64,000 nt of DNA. It comes from Parus major. Lineage: Eukaryota > Chordata > Aves > Passeriformes > Paridae. The translations under genes and the position numbers were made by a program. The notes beneath the pieces are model-generated. The model made no database searches, was not told the DNA's origin, and was given only the letters and a program-made list of their open reading frames with translations. Shown one piece after another: positions 22,629 through 35,700 of the stretch. The stretch spans positions 23,025,419 to 23,089,418 of the forward strand of contig NC_031769.1 of assembly GCF_001522545.3 (NCBI RefSeq), in the 5' to 3' direction. Positions within the stretch are counted from its first letter, which is position 1, and each line of letters starts with the position of its first letter.

Positions 22629-25600
22629 CTGAAAAAATAAATAAAAATATTTTTAGGATGTGACTTGCTTTAATTAATGTAAATTTACATATGTCATTGA
22701 CAGTTGCCAATGTATGGTGTAAACGTGGGGGGGTTTTCAGACTTCATATCTTCTGCTTCCATGCTTTATCCAGTCTGCGAATGAACCTTTCAAGTTTCTA
22801 CTAAAACTTGTAATAAAAGGGGACAGATGACACATACTTTTGAATACACTACTTTCAAAAACTTAATTCTGCCCTTTTGCACGAATGAAATACTTTTTCC
22901 TCAACTTACATTTTCCTATGAACTATATCATTAACAAAACAGTTTTTCACTAAAAGAACACTAAAATAGCTGCTGAGACAAAAAATAAAGTGAATGTCAT
23001 GCAATTCATTAAAACGTAATAAAATTAGAGATTATTATGAATATAAATTGAAAATTAAATTTCTTGCATACTGTATATTGGAAATGTGCTCCAAGGTTTA
23101 AGGGGTCAAATAAATGACAATGGATTCATGAAGGTCTGTAGACAATGGGGTGTGAAACGGTACAGAATTTACCTTGAAGTAGAGGAATACTTCTGCTGCA
23201 TAAATAAAGATACATTCAGGAAAGAAACAAATTGTTAGGCTGAATGTCCAAAGGCTTAAAAATAAAACAAACAGTGACTAAAAATACTTTCACACACCTT
23301 TTCAAAGTGCAATTTAAAATATTTTCACTCATCATGTGTAAGATGCTATCACCACTGTGTGCTACCCCACAGTACCAATGTAAAATCTGAAATTCTGATT
23401 TGTATGGCAGTATGGCTATATTTACAGCTTTGTGTTGAACTCAGTAAGGTGTGAACAACAGTGCAATTTTATGTTGAAACTCCCAAGATACTCCAACATT
23501 TTACTGACAGATGAGTAAGGATCCAGCCAAGAATGAGGAATCTGTGAAGATCAGGCCACAGATGTCATGTACCATTTTGGTTCAACAAATGGTAGATTAC
23601 TCCAAGAAACACAACTCACACACAACTGCAAACTGAGATAGTAACTTGGGTCGACTGATAGCCAGGCTGCCCTCTCATCTGGATCTCGGCTCTCAAAGTA
23701 CAGAGTATGTTGTAAACTCATGGTTACAGTTTCTGTAACTGTTCAACTGAGACACAGTGACTTGACAAACAATGCATAATCCCCTGCTTTTATCAGCAGC
23801 CTTTGGTTATGGAGAAACACTCATTCTCCTGCCTCTCTCCACATGCTCCTTTTCTGTCTGATACAAGTCCTTGACACCAGTGATAGCCGAAGGCATCATT
23901 TCACTGCTGCTCTTCATAGGAAAAGATCTCTCCTATCTGGACTGGAGAACAAAGAATAGTCAGATATGGTCCTTCCCCTCTCACTGCCCATATGCAGGAG
24001 CAGGTGTAGGATCTGGACCTCCTTTTGCTAACCGTGAGTTAATACTGAAAAATGGCACTTCCTATCTTGACACTCTCACAAAAGCAGCAGAGCTCCATGT
24101 CACTGCATTGTATTGTGGGTCCATTCCAAATGCAGTAAATAGACACAGAGCACTGTGGCATTTCTTAGTTAGACATAACAATCTCTGCAGAAATCTGGGC
24201 CACCAGGAAAAAGCAGTGAACTGGCAGACGTGCTGTTCTTTGATGAACTAAACATGCATTTTACCTCCTTCTTGTGTGCTGCCATTCAGGACATGTCATA
24301 CCAATGTATACTCCAAATTGCTTTGTGTAGGGATATTGAGAGAACAATTTAGTAACATCTGACTTGAAACCATTTGACATGAGATTTGATCTGATAGGGT
24401 AAAATGTGGTAGCCTGTTACTTGTCCATAAAGGGCTTTATTTATTTTGATTATGAATAAATCATAAATAATGGGATGTTTTGCTTCTCAGATACACATGA
24501 TATTTACTAACTGTCGCCACTTTGACAAGATCACTGCAATTCATACTTTGGGATTTCTGGGTTTTTTTAAGCTTTAAGGTATATAGAAATACTGGCTTCT
24601 ACAAAAACCCAAAGCTTAACCCACTCAGACAGAAGCATCTTCTTCTGCCCTAAGTTTTGAGCCTGATTTTCAGAACATTCAATAGCTACAATCCTAGCAT
24701 TGCTTGTGGCAGCAGGCACACTCTGTAACTTCCAAAGTCAAGCCATACTACAACAAAGACATTTTTTAACTACTGTTTGAAATTATTAATATACAGTTAC
24801 TTTGAATATTTAATCTTGGTTCCATCATTCGATTATTGGGGCCCTTTAAACTAACAAAATCTACACATTCAAATAATCATATCTATGCAAATGGAAAGCT
24901 GATTTAATGTTTTAAAATGTATGCTGAACCTTGCATTAATGTGAAAGCCTGGCAAAGGCAGCCTTGTTCGCAAATCACCTTAGGCAGTGTCATGCCAAAA
25001 CAAGTACAATTCTTGGGATTTTTAAGGAAGGATTTTCCCATCATTGCTGCTGTCTCAAATTCACTAAGGGCTGAAGCAAGAATTTAAATTCTTTTGAAAG
25101 TATAATTATACAATACAAGGTGACCTTCCAACATGCTTTGGTATTTCATCATAATGAAGTGTTATTAGTGCATCTTCCAGCCTCCTATCCATCCTACCAT
25201 CATGACTACAACAGGATGCCAACTCCAGGTTAGGCATCACTAATGAAATTTGCCTCGTGAAATTTGGCTAAAGGTTCAATTGGAATATTGGACAGATGAT
25301 TGGGGAAATAGATTCACCTAATCAGCAGCTGTATCAAGTTCTCATTTCACATTTTGGCACTACTTATTCTTTTGTAACGACTTGACAGTTTTCAAGTCCC
25401 GTACACATAAAAAATTTCACATGAAGACAATTTTTAAAAGATTCTTAAAGATGGACATCAGCTCTTCACCTTTGTTCTTGGTATCTTTCACTTGATTCAT
25501 ACACCCACTCACTCCCTGAGGTTTATTTATGCAAGCTTGATCCAGAAGTCCTTTCTTGAGCGCATGTTCTCTTCTCTGTGATCATAATCTGTGTAAGCCT

Positions 25601-26369
25601 GGTTAAACTCTGGAGCCTGATTTTATAGAATTCCTTCTTTTTTTCTTCAGGAAAGGCATGGATCTGGGTTTGTGTCCTCTGGCTTCAAAAAACACCTAAA
25701 ATTTGTGAGTACATGTATCTCAGGACAGAGGGACATTCCCATGCATGAAAGAACTATCCATGGGGATATACTTGCTCTTTGTGTGGTTCCTCAATCCTCT
25801 CAAACATCCCTGACTTTTCTTGCTGCAAAATCCATGCTCTGAAGGCTCCAACACCATTGTTGTGACTGAACACACACCAAGTAGGGAAGAAGATGGGACA
25901 AAAAGATTTGGAGTGCACCTATGACATTTAATTTCCCTGTTGACTCAAGAAGTCTCAAATGCTTCCCATGTTGGTTGTGGCTTCTTTGATTTTTCAGGGC
26001 AACAGAACGAGGAAAACGTTGAAGGGAATACACGAGTGTCCATATTATTTGGCTACTTCTTTTCCTGGCCTTGGAGCTAGGCCATTTTCCACAGCCTCTG
26101 GAATGATGCCCACTACTGTATGGAGGAAAAGCCTTTTTGTGTCTGCTGTAGGACCAGAATGCCCTTAACCTACAGATACGAAGATATGACAAAGGCATTG
26201 TATTACTTACCCTGTCCTGCTAAAATAAATCCCTCCTGAGCCAATAAGCAAGTGTTCCTGAGATACAAAATTTGCAGCTGCACAATTAAATGGGTATTAG
26301 CTATGAGTCTCCATTGTGAAAGCAGAAGAACAGGAACACCCTCTGAACATACACAATTTTTTACTGTGG

Positions 26370-26538
26370 GGGTGGCCAAACAATGGCTCAAAGAGGTTGT
26401 GGACCCTCCCATCCTGGAGATATGCAGAAGGCATTTGGAGATGGTCCTGGGCAACCTGCTCTAGGTGATCCTGCCTGGGTTTGGACCAGATGATACCCAG
26501 AGGTCCTTCCAATCTCAGGCATTCTGTGATTCTGTGAT
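26370..26538 (+). mobile_element. CR1 retroposon, 5'-truncated fragment
   Basis: The segment includes CTCCCATCCTGGAGATAT, GGCAACCTGCTCTAGGTGAT, GGACCAGATGATACCCAGAG and GTCCTTCCAATCTCAG. It ends in the 3'-terminal repeat ATTCTGTGATTCTGTGAT, all in the order of the avian CR1 3' end. It lies in a CDK6 intron, antisense to the gene. The left border is approximate. Confidence 0.85.
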
Positions 26539-29500
26539 AGTACAGAAATAAAAATACAGATCACAACGTAAGGTTGCAATAGAAAACCTACAAATCCTGA
26601 AATGTTACTTATAGTTTAAAAGGGCTTGCACCCTTAGTTTTCTGGACAAAAGGTTCTCATGCTTATATATAGCTGAACAAACTAGATTTAACCATTTACC
26701 AACTTTAGGCTCTTTTTCTCTTGTCCATGCCTTAACTTATGCTTTTGCTCATGCTCATGCTGAGTTTCACCTACACTGAATATTCTTTCTATCTGACCTG
26801 GACATTAGTATCTGAAAAGTTGAGTACTTTATTTTACAGACATTGTGTTTCATGTCTGTACTACTCGGTAAAAACTGAGATATAAACATTTCCTAAGCAA
26901 GTCTCCACGAAAGAATTTTCCCTGGTGCAACGCTACAGACATGCCAAAGCAATTTTTAAAGTATTGTATACAATGACAATGCAATGACACACAAGAGATA
27001 AATGAGTTTTAACTGTAAACTGGCCACATTACTTCTAGATTTTATCTTCAGTCTTTGGACTACAAAGCAAAGAGAATCTAAAGCTTTTCATAAGGAAAGT
27101 TAGAATTTTCATAAATACTGGAATTAAAGATATTGATAAGCATTGTTCTAGTCAAACATAGTTTGCATTATAATGCAAACACAAGGAGAAAACCTAATAA
27201 AGCCATATGCATTGCAGCATAGGAAAAGATTTCTGCAGGTTTCTTGACAGTAGCTGACATTTTTAACTAATTAGTGACATTCTGATTGGAAACTATCTTT
27301 CCATTTCTGACACTGGTCACGAAAAGGTTACTGTGAAAAAAGACTCTATTGAAGAGTGAAAAAAAGGTAAGAAATTCACTTTCTTACCAAAACATATTAC
27401 TGAGCTCTCATGATAGTTCTGGAATTGCCAATACAAGTGATTCCAAAGGCAGACAAGCCTAGAATCTTTACAGATATGTAAGAAGTAACAAACAAAATAA
27501 CTACCAAGATCCTTTCTGCTAATCCATTTGCTCATTGTGGTGACAACAGCAGTTAGGAATTCCATCCCCTTCCCTGTTATCACAGAAAAATGGTAAGGAT
27601 AATCTCTTAATTACTAACTTGAATACATACAATATTCTTAGTGAAAAGCCTGTATATTGGTGATCCATGTGTACTCAGGGAAGTCCTACAAGAACTCCCT
27701 AAAATGAGAAGAACATCATGGGTGGGAAGGGTACAATTTGAGTTTTGGGCAAGTGGGGCTTGGACACTGGTTAAGAAGATGCCGAAAAAGTGTTTTGGGA
27801 AGAAGAGCAGTGAATTCAGAATAGGTAGCTGCAGCTTCGAAGGCACTACACAAAATGAGGGAGGTGTTGAAAGTCCATGATTATTTGACATAATGAAGAA
27901 AAAAATGTACAAGGGCATATAGAGGTTGTACATGAAAGTTTAGAATCTGATAGTGTTGTAGCAGTTAAGTCTAGGAGTTTGTATGTCTGTGTTTACAAGA
28001 GCAACAAAGTGATGGCGAAGAAACTAAAAAAGCTAAAGCCAAGTAACATTTGCCAAGGAATCCTGCATCATGCCACAGGAAACCTGCCAAATTATATAGT
28101 CAGAGATGTATTAGAAGGATGGGCTGGGTTTTTTCTTTCCATATTACAAAATGTGAATAGCTGGTAAATAATTTTGTCAGATTCTTAGTTATTTGTTATG
28201 AAGAAAATATTTTCATTTTAAGAATTAAAACCATACATGACCTAAAACTGAAATTATGAGATGACTAGAAATAACATGATCTGGACTGTCCTGTGGAAAC
28301 CCTTATTCACAGGGATTATTTCTGAGCTGATTCCTAGCCTCTCTTGTTGCTACCACTGTTTCTCTTTGACAAATAGCCTGCACAAGTCTGTACTACAGAT
28401 ATGAAAAGAGAAAGTAAAACAAGACAAAAATGTATCACCTTTTAAAGATGAAGATCATTGGCCTTTCTGGTATGTAAGATGAATAAGGTGCAATATGAAA
28501 CTTTAATCTGAAAACAGGCCATGCTGACAAGATTTCACACTCTGGACAGTTACCCACTTCCAGTCACAAGTGACTTGCCTCAGCTGTTGTGAAATTCCGA
28601 GTTCTCGTTTTAAAACCTAACATTTTCTTGTACTTCTCTCTCTCCTTTCCCTTTAATAATATCTCTGTGTGGGTGGGTGCCAGACGCTGCATAGGAAGAA
28701 TTTACTTCATGTAGAGGTTATTATACTTGATCATAAATTGCTCAAAACTTTCACAAAACTTATCTTCTCTCCTCCAATATGTAAGGAGAAAGATGACATA
28801 GATAAACATTACGACTGAGGAAATACTCTTCAGCTAAAATCTGACAGAAACCAGACCAGCCATCTTGAGTCTCTCATTTCAGTCTTTAAAAGTTCAATTT
28901 CTTTCATTCAAAAATCTATCATTCTTCAAGTATGATAATATCACAATCATGAATAAGAGGACTAAGATGGGGCCATGTTAGTACTGAACTATTATTAGAA
29001 CCAGATCTAATGCATCAAAACCTACAATTATTGTTTTCCCTGGAGTTACTCATGTCACCCAGCAGACAGAAGCAGATAAAAAAAGAAGGTAGTTTTTGCA
29101 AACTTCCAATTCTGTAATGTGTTGAATTTGCTCTCCACTGCTATTCAAAATTAAGCAAATTAATTCTAGAAATGAAGATAATATTCTGACCCCCAAATCC
29201 ATGTATGGTCTAGTTCATAAGAAACATACGGGATCTCTTTCTTGAAGAAGAAAACAAAGAGCTTTCAGAGCTGGGTGCAGATACAAGCCAGCAAGGAAGG
29301 ACCCAATTTCAGATGTTCCCTTTGCAAGCAAAACTGAAAGGGAAACATTAGTAAATGGCAAACCAAACAGAGGCACTGTGTACAGCTTTATGACCAAAGC
29401 CAGCCTACTGTGTAGAGTGAAGTTTACCCAATATAACTAATGATCTCTGTAAGTAAGAGAAAATAAAACTGTTTTCAAAGCTTCCCTAACAACTGGCACA

Positions 29501-29711
29501 GGAGATCTTTTTCTGGGTGCTTAAAATTTGCTTGACACCTTCTAGGTAAGCATAGTCCCAGGTGGCCTTGGAACAGAATGATGGGCCTTGTCCCCCACCA
29601 CTGACATAAAAGGGAGCTTTACCACAGGCATCAATGACCCCAGGTTCAAGCCAACTGAGGTTTGGTTTCAAACCCTTTTTTAAAGAAAAATAATCATGCT
29701 TCAAGAGAAGG

Positions 29712-29760
29712 ATACATACATTATATATATTTGTATACATATATATACACCCACATATAT
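29712..29760. repeat. Short TA/CATA dinucleotide-type repeat
   Basis: An imperfect TATATATATTTGTATACATA-like tract about 49 bp long, in the 23-kb CDK6 intron. Confidence 0.8.
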
Positions 29761-32700
29761 AAAGCTCCCAAAAGTAAGGTAAGTGTAGATATGATCTTTG
29801 ACCAGAATATGCTGTAACATAGGCAGATCTCATCTGTTCCTGGGCAGAACTACTTCAGAATTCATCACTGAACATTATTTTTTGAAATAGAAGAGCCTTG
29901 GTAGGTGGAGTGTCCTTCACTTACTCTCTCATCATGCACGTCACAGTTCTCTTATCTGTGGACATTTGTTTCCCTGCAAGATTTGTAGGTTTATTTCACT
30001 AGGGCTTTAAGGCTTATTATCTCAGCTCAGGAAGCATGATATAATAGTGGCACCTTGAAAACTGTGGCAATGTTTGAAGCAAATTCTATAAATACACACA
30101 CAACTGACCTTGGAAAAAGGGAAGGGAAAAAAAGTGAGGTCTCTGCTCAATGTGGAAAAAGACTCATTCCTTTTGTTTGTACTGACAGTTCTACCAGCAG
30201 TATGATTGAACTGTCTGTGTATTAAACACCTATCTCATCACTGTGCGCAAATTACACCTACTTGTCCATCAGCAGTTTGAAATTTAATGACATAACTAAA
30301 CTGCATGCTTCTGCCTTTTGAAAGCAGCCTGAAAGAAATACTGATATGACACATACAATATGATAATGGTCTTCCCACAATCACTTATTTAGTTTGATGC
30401 ATTCTCTTCTCTCTCATGAACTTATTTCATATCCCTGTTTTAAATTTGCACTCTTTAAAATTCTCACATGGCTTTGCCCTTGTTGTGCAACTCAGCTGTG
30501 GGGTTTGAAAGTAACAACTGAGGTGTGGATTAGATAAAGGCTGTCTTATGTGGAAGGGTAGCAGCCAAGAGGGGTCCTCACTGTCCTGTTCATTCAAACA
30601 AGCAAGGGTGCAGATCACTGTGCAGACAATGTGTGTGTGAGTTTGTGCAGACAACCTCATGCCTGTGAACAAATTTGCCCGTGTCTTCCTTGAAGAGACC
30701 TATATCCTCCCTCCACAGCATGTCAGAGCTGTTTTTCACCACTTCTTTAACTCATAAGTTACTCTTCACTTAAAAATCTAGCAGACAGCACTCCAAAATG
30801 ACACATTTTAGCCAGATACGAAGATGCTCTTTAACACTGTATTTTAAAGAAATGGTTTTAGAACATCTATATCATGGCAAAAGACAAACCTTCAAGGTAA
30901 GCAAGAGGAATTTCAGTCTGCTCCTAGTCTTTATCAATTATGTAAATGAAATGAAACAGGCATAATACATACATGAAGTATCTATTTCTTTATCCTGTAT
31001 GAAATTTCACTGTGAAAATCTTTTCAAAACAGTTTTCAGAGATACAGAATAATTTTTTTGTAGTTCCACAATCCTTGCAATGCCAAGATGTCTTCAAGAA
31101 AGCTCATCTGTTGACATTTACCATATTTAAAAACTGGTGTAAAAAACCTCTTAAAATGGGCTTTGCTCAAGGGTGCCTCTTATGTTGGACTAGTTTTAAT
31201 CAAGGGGATGGATATAGAACAGGTTTTAAAGTCTGAGGCCCTCTAATTAAAGTTCAGTAATGTTCCACAAACTGGATATATTTTCCATCAGATTGCTTTC
31301 ACATTACAGCTTGAGGCTAAAAGGTTTTGTGCCATTAGGTTGATTACTCTTGGAATAAATTCTTTTAAACCAAATGTCTAACCCTGTTATCATGCTTTTA
31401 CCAGGTGAAAGACTATGCACACATAACAATTGTCCAAAGGAAACTAACTCTTACCTACCTGTGATTCTTCCTTCTCAAAGGGAAAAGAAGGATACAAACA
31501 TGTATAGTCTGTATACTGGTTCATTTGATCTCCCCAAAGACACTGAGTAAATTAACATCCAAGTATGTGTTCCCAGCTTCTCTTGGGCTTTACCTCTATC
31601 TTAGTAGTGCTAAGCAAGAGCTTCACAGATGAAAGTACACTCTGTGAATAAAAGAGCTTATACTCTAAATACTTAATCCAAAATAATGTGAAAGGATAAT
31701 GTCATAAATGATGTTTCATTTTCAGCATTATGAGCAACAGAAAATGGTGCAGCTATGTGATTAAATTACTAGTCTAACTTTAAAAAAAAACCCAACACCA
31801 ACAGTCTCTAGAACTAGGAAGAGTAAGGCAAAAAAGCAAGTACCTGACTATAAGAGCACAAGAAAAAATCTGTAAGTCAATCTTTTCTGTCAGATGCAAT
31901 GGTACAGTGACTGACAATGAGGTAATGGCACTCTGTGAGACTTCAGAAAAGGGAGCTTCAAGAGATGTCAAATTCCCATGTTTGAAGGGAAACACAGAAT
32001 TAGAAGATATTCTCACAATCTAGAACATAAAATTCTCAGTGCAGAATGAAATCTTAGGAAAAGTTTTTTGATTCTTTTCCCTTCTGGAAACATATTAAAG
32101 GCTAGGAGAGAGAATCCTTGGGTTTTCTCTTGATCTGGGCTTCAGCTGCTCCTGTGTGGTGTCAAGTACATGTTTTGATCTGTGATCACTTTATTTGCCC
32201 CCATACTAGGTGTTAATGGCACCTGTTGCTCTAAGCCTCTCTAAATTTTCAGATAAACATGAAACATCAGAACTGTACCCACCCACAACTAATGTCTCAT
32301 CACCCTCAGCTGTAATAAAACACTCTTGGTCAGAAAAAAAATCTGTAAGTGGATTACAGTCCTTCGGACAAGAAAGGCAGGGAAAACATTTCAGTAGTAA
32401 ATGGCAAACTGTTATGTGAGCAGAGGTTAAATTTCAATTTCAACTTTTTCCCCAGCTGCTGAGTCTGAGTGTCAAAAGACATGAAAGTGGATTAGAAGGA
32501 TGGTGTGAAGAAAATACTTTAATTTTTAGCAGCTGTGCTGGCTTACAGTGAATTAATAAACACCTGCAGAAAAGCTTGAGATAAGCATTTAAGGTAGAAA
32601 GTTATGTATAGCAACCATGCAAGGAAAACTGATACAGTTTTCAAAGGCCAGTTAAACTAGATACAACTTTGCCCTAAGCAATACTTTGTCCCACACAATA

Positions 32701-35700
32701 CATTCTACCCAGGCCAGAGAAGCTGAGATTTACATTCCCTGGCTGGTTATTTATCCTGTTCAGCTTCTAGTGACTTCACATAAAATCTTTTTTCCCACTT
32801 GAATCCTGACCAAAAGAAAGAGTAAGTTAATTTTTATATTAAAGAGAAAACTGAAAACCTAACTTCCAGGTGATGACACTGCTTGGATGCCACCCTTCCC
32901 TGTGCAACTGCAGCACATTTTGTGAAGTAGATTTGGTGTTACAAAGGTCCCCAATTTTTTCTGCAACAATTTTTATGCTATTATCTCTGCTTTGCCATTA
33001 CTGAACCATAAGCCTTTTGTGTCGTCTGCAACACAGCTCTATTGATTTTTAACATCATTTTAATGGGAAGAGCACACAACTCTGTCTTTAAAAAAATGAA
33101 CATTCCCTCAGTCTCTGAAATACTGAGCATATGTAGCTCCTTGAATCACCCCATATCTTGAACTCTTCTGTACCCACATCACCACAGTGATCACCACCTT
33201 TATGTCCACTACAAGGAGTTCCTCAAGATCCAGATGGAGATGGCTGTCATTTCTGAAAAAAAAAAACAACCCAACCTAATTTGTTCAGAATTGAAGATAA
33301 AAACAGAATCCTCTTCTGGAGTAAGTGAATAATCAAGTAGAAAGCTTCCTCCTGTGGTAAGCCATTTTATGCCTTGCTTTTCAAGGCAGTTGTGGCTGGC
33401 ATGTTTGCCAAAAATAGAGGGTTTGCTAAAAAGTCTAGGCCCTCTTTAAACTCCGCTCACACTTTCCAGCAGAATGCCCTCAAAACTGAACTGTTAAAAT
33501 ATCTAGGAGATGAGCAACACCTACCTCTCCTTTTGCAATTAGTTCACAGGAATGGAAAAATGATTCTGAGGAAGGAGAGAAGCAAGCAAGCCTGTTCCTG
33601 TGCTTGAGTGGGTAGGACACCCACCTAGAATACGGTTCTGTCTCTGTACATGTACTCTTTCATTGCTAATGGTCTGATGAGATCTAAGTTTTTTAACTGA
33701 ATGTCTTCATTCTTACAGCGGCAGAATATGATTTATCACTGCCAAACAGGCTTAATTTAACAGCTACAGATAGAAACATTACAGAAAGATCTCCTGCTAT
33801 GTATACTTCTTTAGATGCTGAAAGCTTGCTCCCAAATTATTTCGATATAAAGAGCACTTAAGAAATTATTAAATTGTATAGAATAGTGTGTATGCTGTAC
33901 TGACATAATCATAAAACCTGTTTCATAGACATAATCTAATAAAAAAGATCTGATAATTCACTGTAGTTGGTGAAATTCTGGATGATATAGCTCATTGAGT
34001 CATGTACCTTTAGGTAACTGATTCAGACTCAGTGAAAATCAATAGTAACTGAATCTTCACGCCAATTTACTCCAGCTCAGTTGAATAAATGAATGGAAAT
34101 GAAGTAATCCCTTGGATGAAATTCGTATTTGACAAATGTCTATATTCCAAAAGCACTTACTACTGGCAAACTTAAATATGTTAGGAGAGAAGCTATGAAT
34201 ATGGAGAATATTTAAGTAAAAGAAGAAATACTTTCTCAGAGTTTGTCTTAAGAGTTGCAACTGGACAGAATTCATTCAGTGCATCTATAAAAGGAAAGCA
34301 GAGCAGATAATGTGTGAGTTTCTGGAAGAAGTCACATGGTTTGACATGCCAGATGCATGGTTCCTGAAAGACTGCAAAATGAAGCATGCCCCAAGCACAA
34401 GAGAACAGCCAGGCAGGTCACATGCTGGCACCAAGAGCTTGTCAAACCCTGGCTCTGCCTCTAGCAGTCCGCACACCATGCTGGCTGTGTCTCACATGGA
34501 CTCATTTGCACAGGGCCAGCAGGTCAGGCAAAGCAAGCAAGCAAATGTAATGGCAGTGCCACAAGCCACGTGCAAACAAAAATTAGAAGCAAGGCAGCAA
34601 CACGTGCTTTCATATCACAAGGCAAACTATGGTTTGAAAGGAAGAAGGGATGGGAATTGCTGTGACTCAGTGTGAGCTGTATCCTGCCAACACCAGGCCC
34701 CTGATGGCAAAAGCAGCTCCCTGCACGTGGGTAACACATGCTGCTCTGTGGCAGGTGGCACATACATGCAGGAAAGGCTGTGGCCACCTCCCTTCCTTAC
34801 CAAGTCAGAACTCTTATCTACGTCTTTGATATCTGCAACACACAGACTGGCAAGTTCTCTGCAGCGGTCTGAACCCTGCAATGTAGGTTCAGGAGTCAAT
34901 GGAGAGCTGCCTTGGGGGACTGTGATTCCCTTGGAGAAATTGTTTTCCAGAAATCTAAATATCAAACTTCTTGCTTTCTCATTGACATTTCGAGGTCTCC
35001 TCTCACAGGCAATTATTTACTTGGTAAAAAATGGTACAGTGTCTCAGAAAGCTGCCATGTTTTGCTCCGCTATCCTTAGCTGTTTTTAAACTCCAGAGAT
35101 TGTCTGTTCCTTTAGGTCCACTTCCGCTTCTCTGATGCACATTTATGAGTTTTATCAGATATAAAGAACATCCATCACCCTTGGTGACCAGTACATATGA
35201 AGACGTGCTACTCTGAAGCTGCTGAAAAACACAAATATGAGACAGATTTGTCCTATATACTTCTCAATTAGAACATACTGCTTTTATGACTGACCAATGG
35301 TAGCTATTAGACTCTTTGCTGGACAATCAAACACAGAAAATTTAGTAAAGGCTGCCCAGATCAAAATGTCTCACTAGACACTCAATTTGGAAAAAAACCT
35401 CCCACACTTGGGAGCTCAGCAACATGAATCATGGTTAAAGCCTAGTCTTTTTCCTCCTCTCCAGAATACACCAGCGTCCAGGAAAGGATCCCAAGAACTT
35501 AAATACCATTTTGTAGCCATTTTCCTATGAAAGAGAAAAGTAAATAAAAACAATGTTTAGTTGTATTACGAGTCAAACTAAAGTACACAGAGATTCCCCT
35601 GGCCAAACTCTAGGCAAAAAAAGCAAAGTCTCTCCCAGCCAAGTTCCTGCAGAGGGAAGTTGTGTGAAAGAGCCAAGAGACCCTTTCAAATGGAAAGTCT

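Noticed and set aside
23871..24251. Plus-strand open frame of 126 codons
   Set aside because: Lies in a CDK6 intron, with no domain, promoter or conserved pattern seen.
25800..26198. Minus-strand open frame of 132 codons, the longest in the window
   Set aside because: No recognisable domain, no splice context, low-complexity composition typical of chance frames, and an open frame on the opposite strand over the same bases.
34310..35089. Cluster of overlapping frames of 112-121 codons on both strands
   Set aside because: Several frames on both strands are open at once because stop codons are locally rare. No family is recognised. At most it could be a conserved intronic element.
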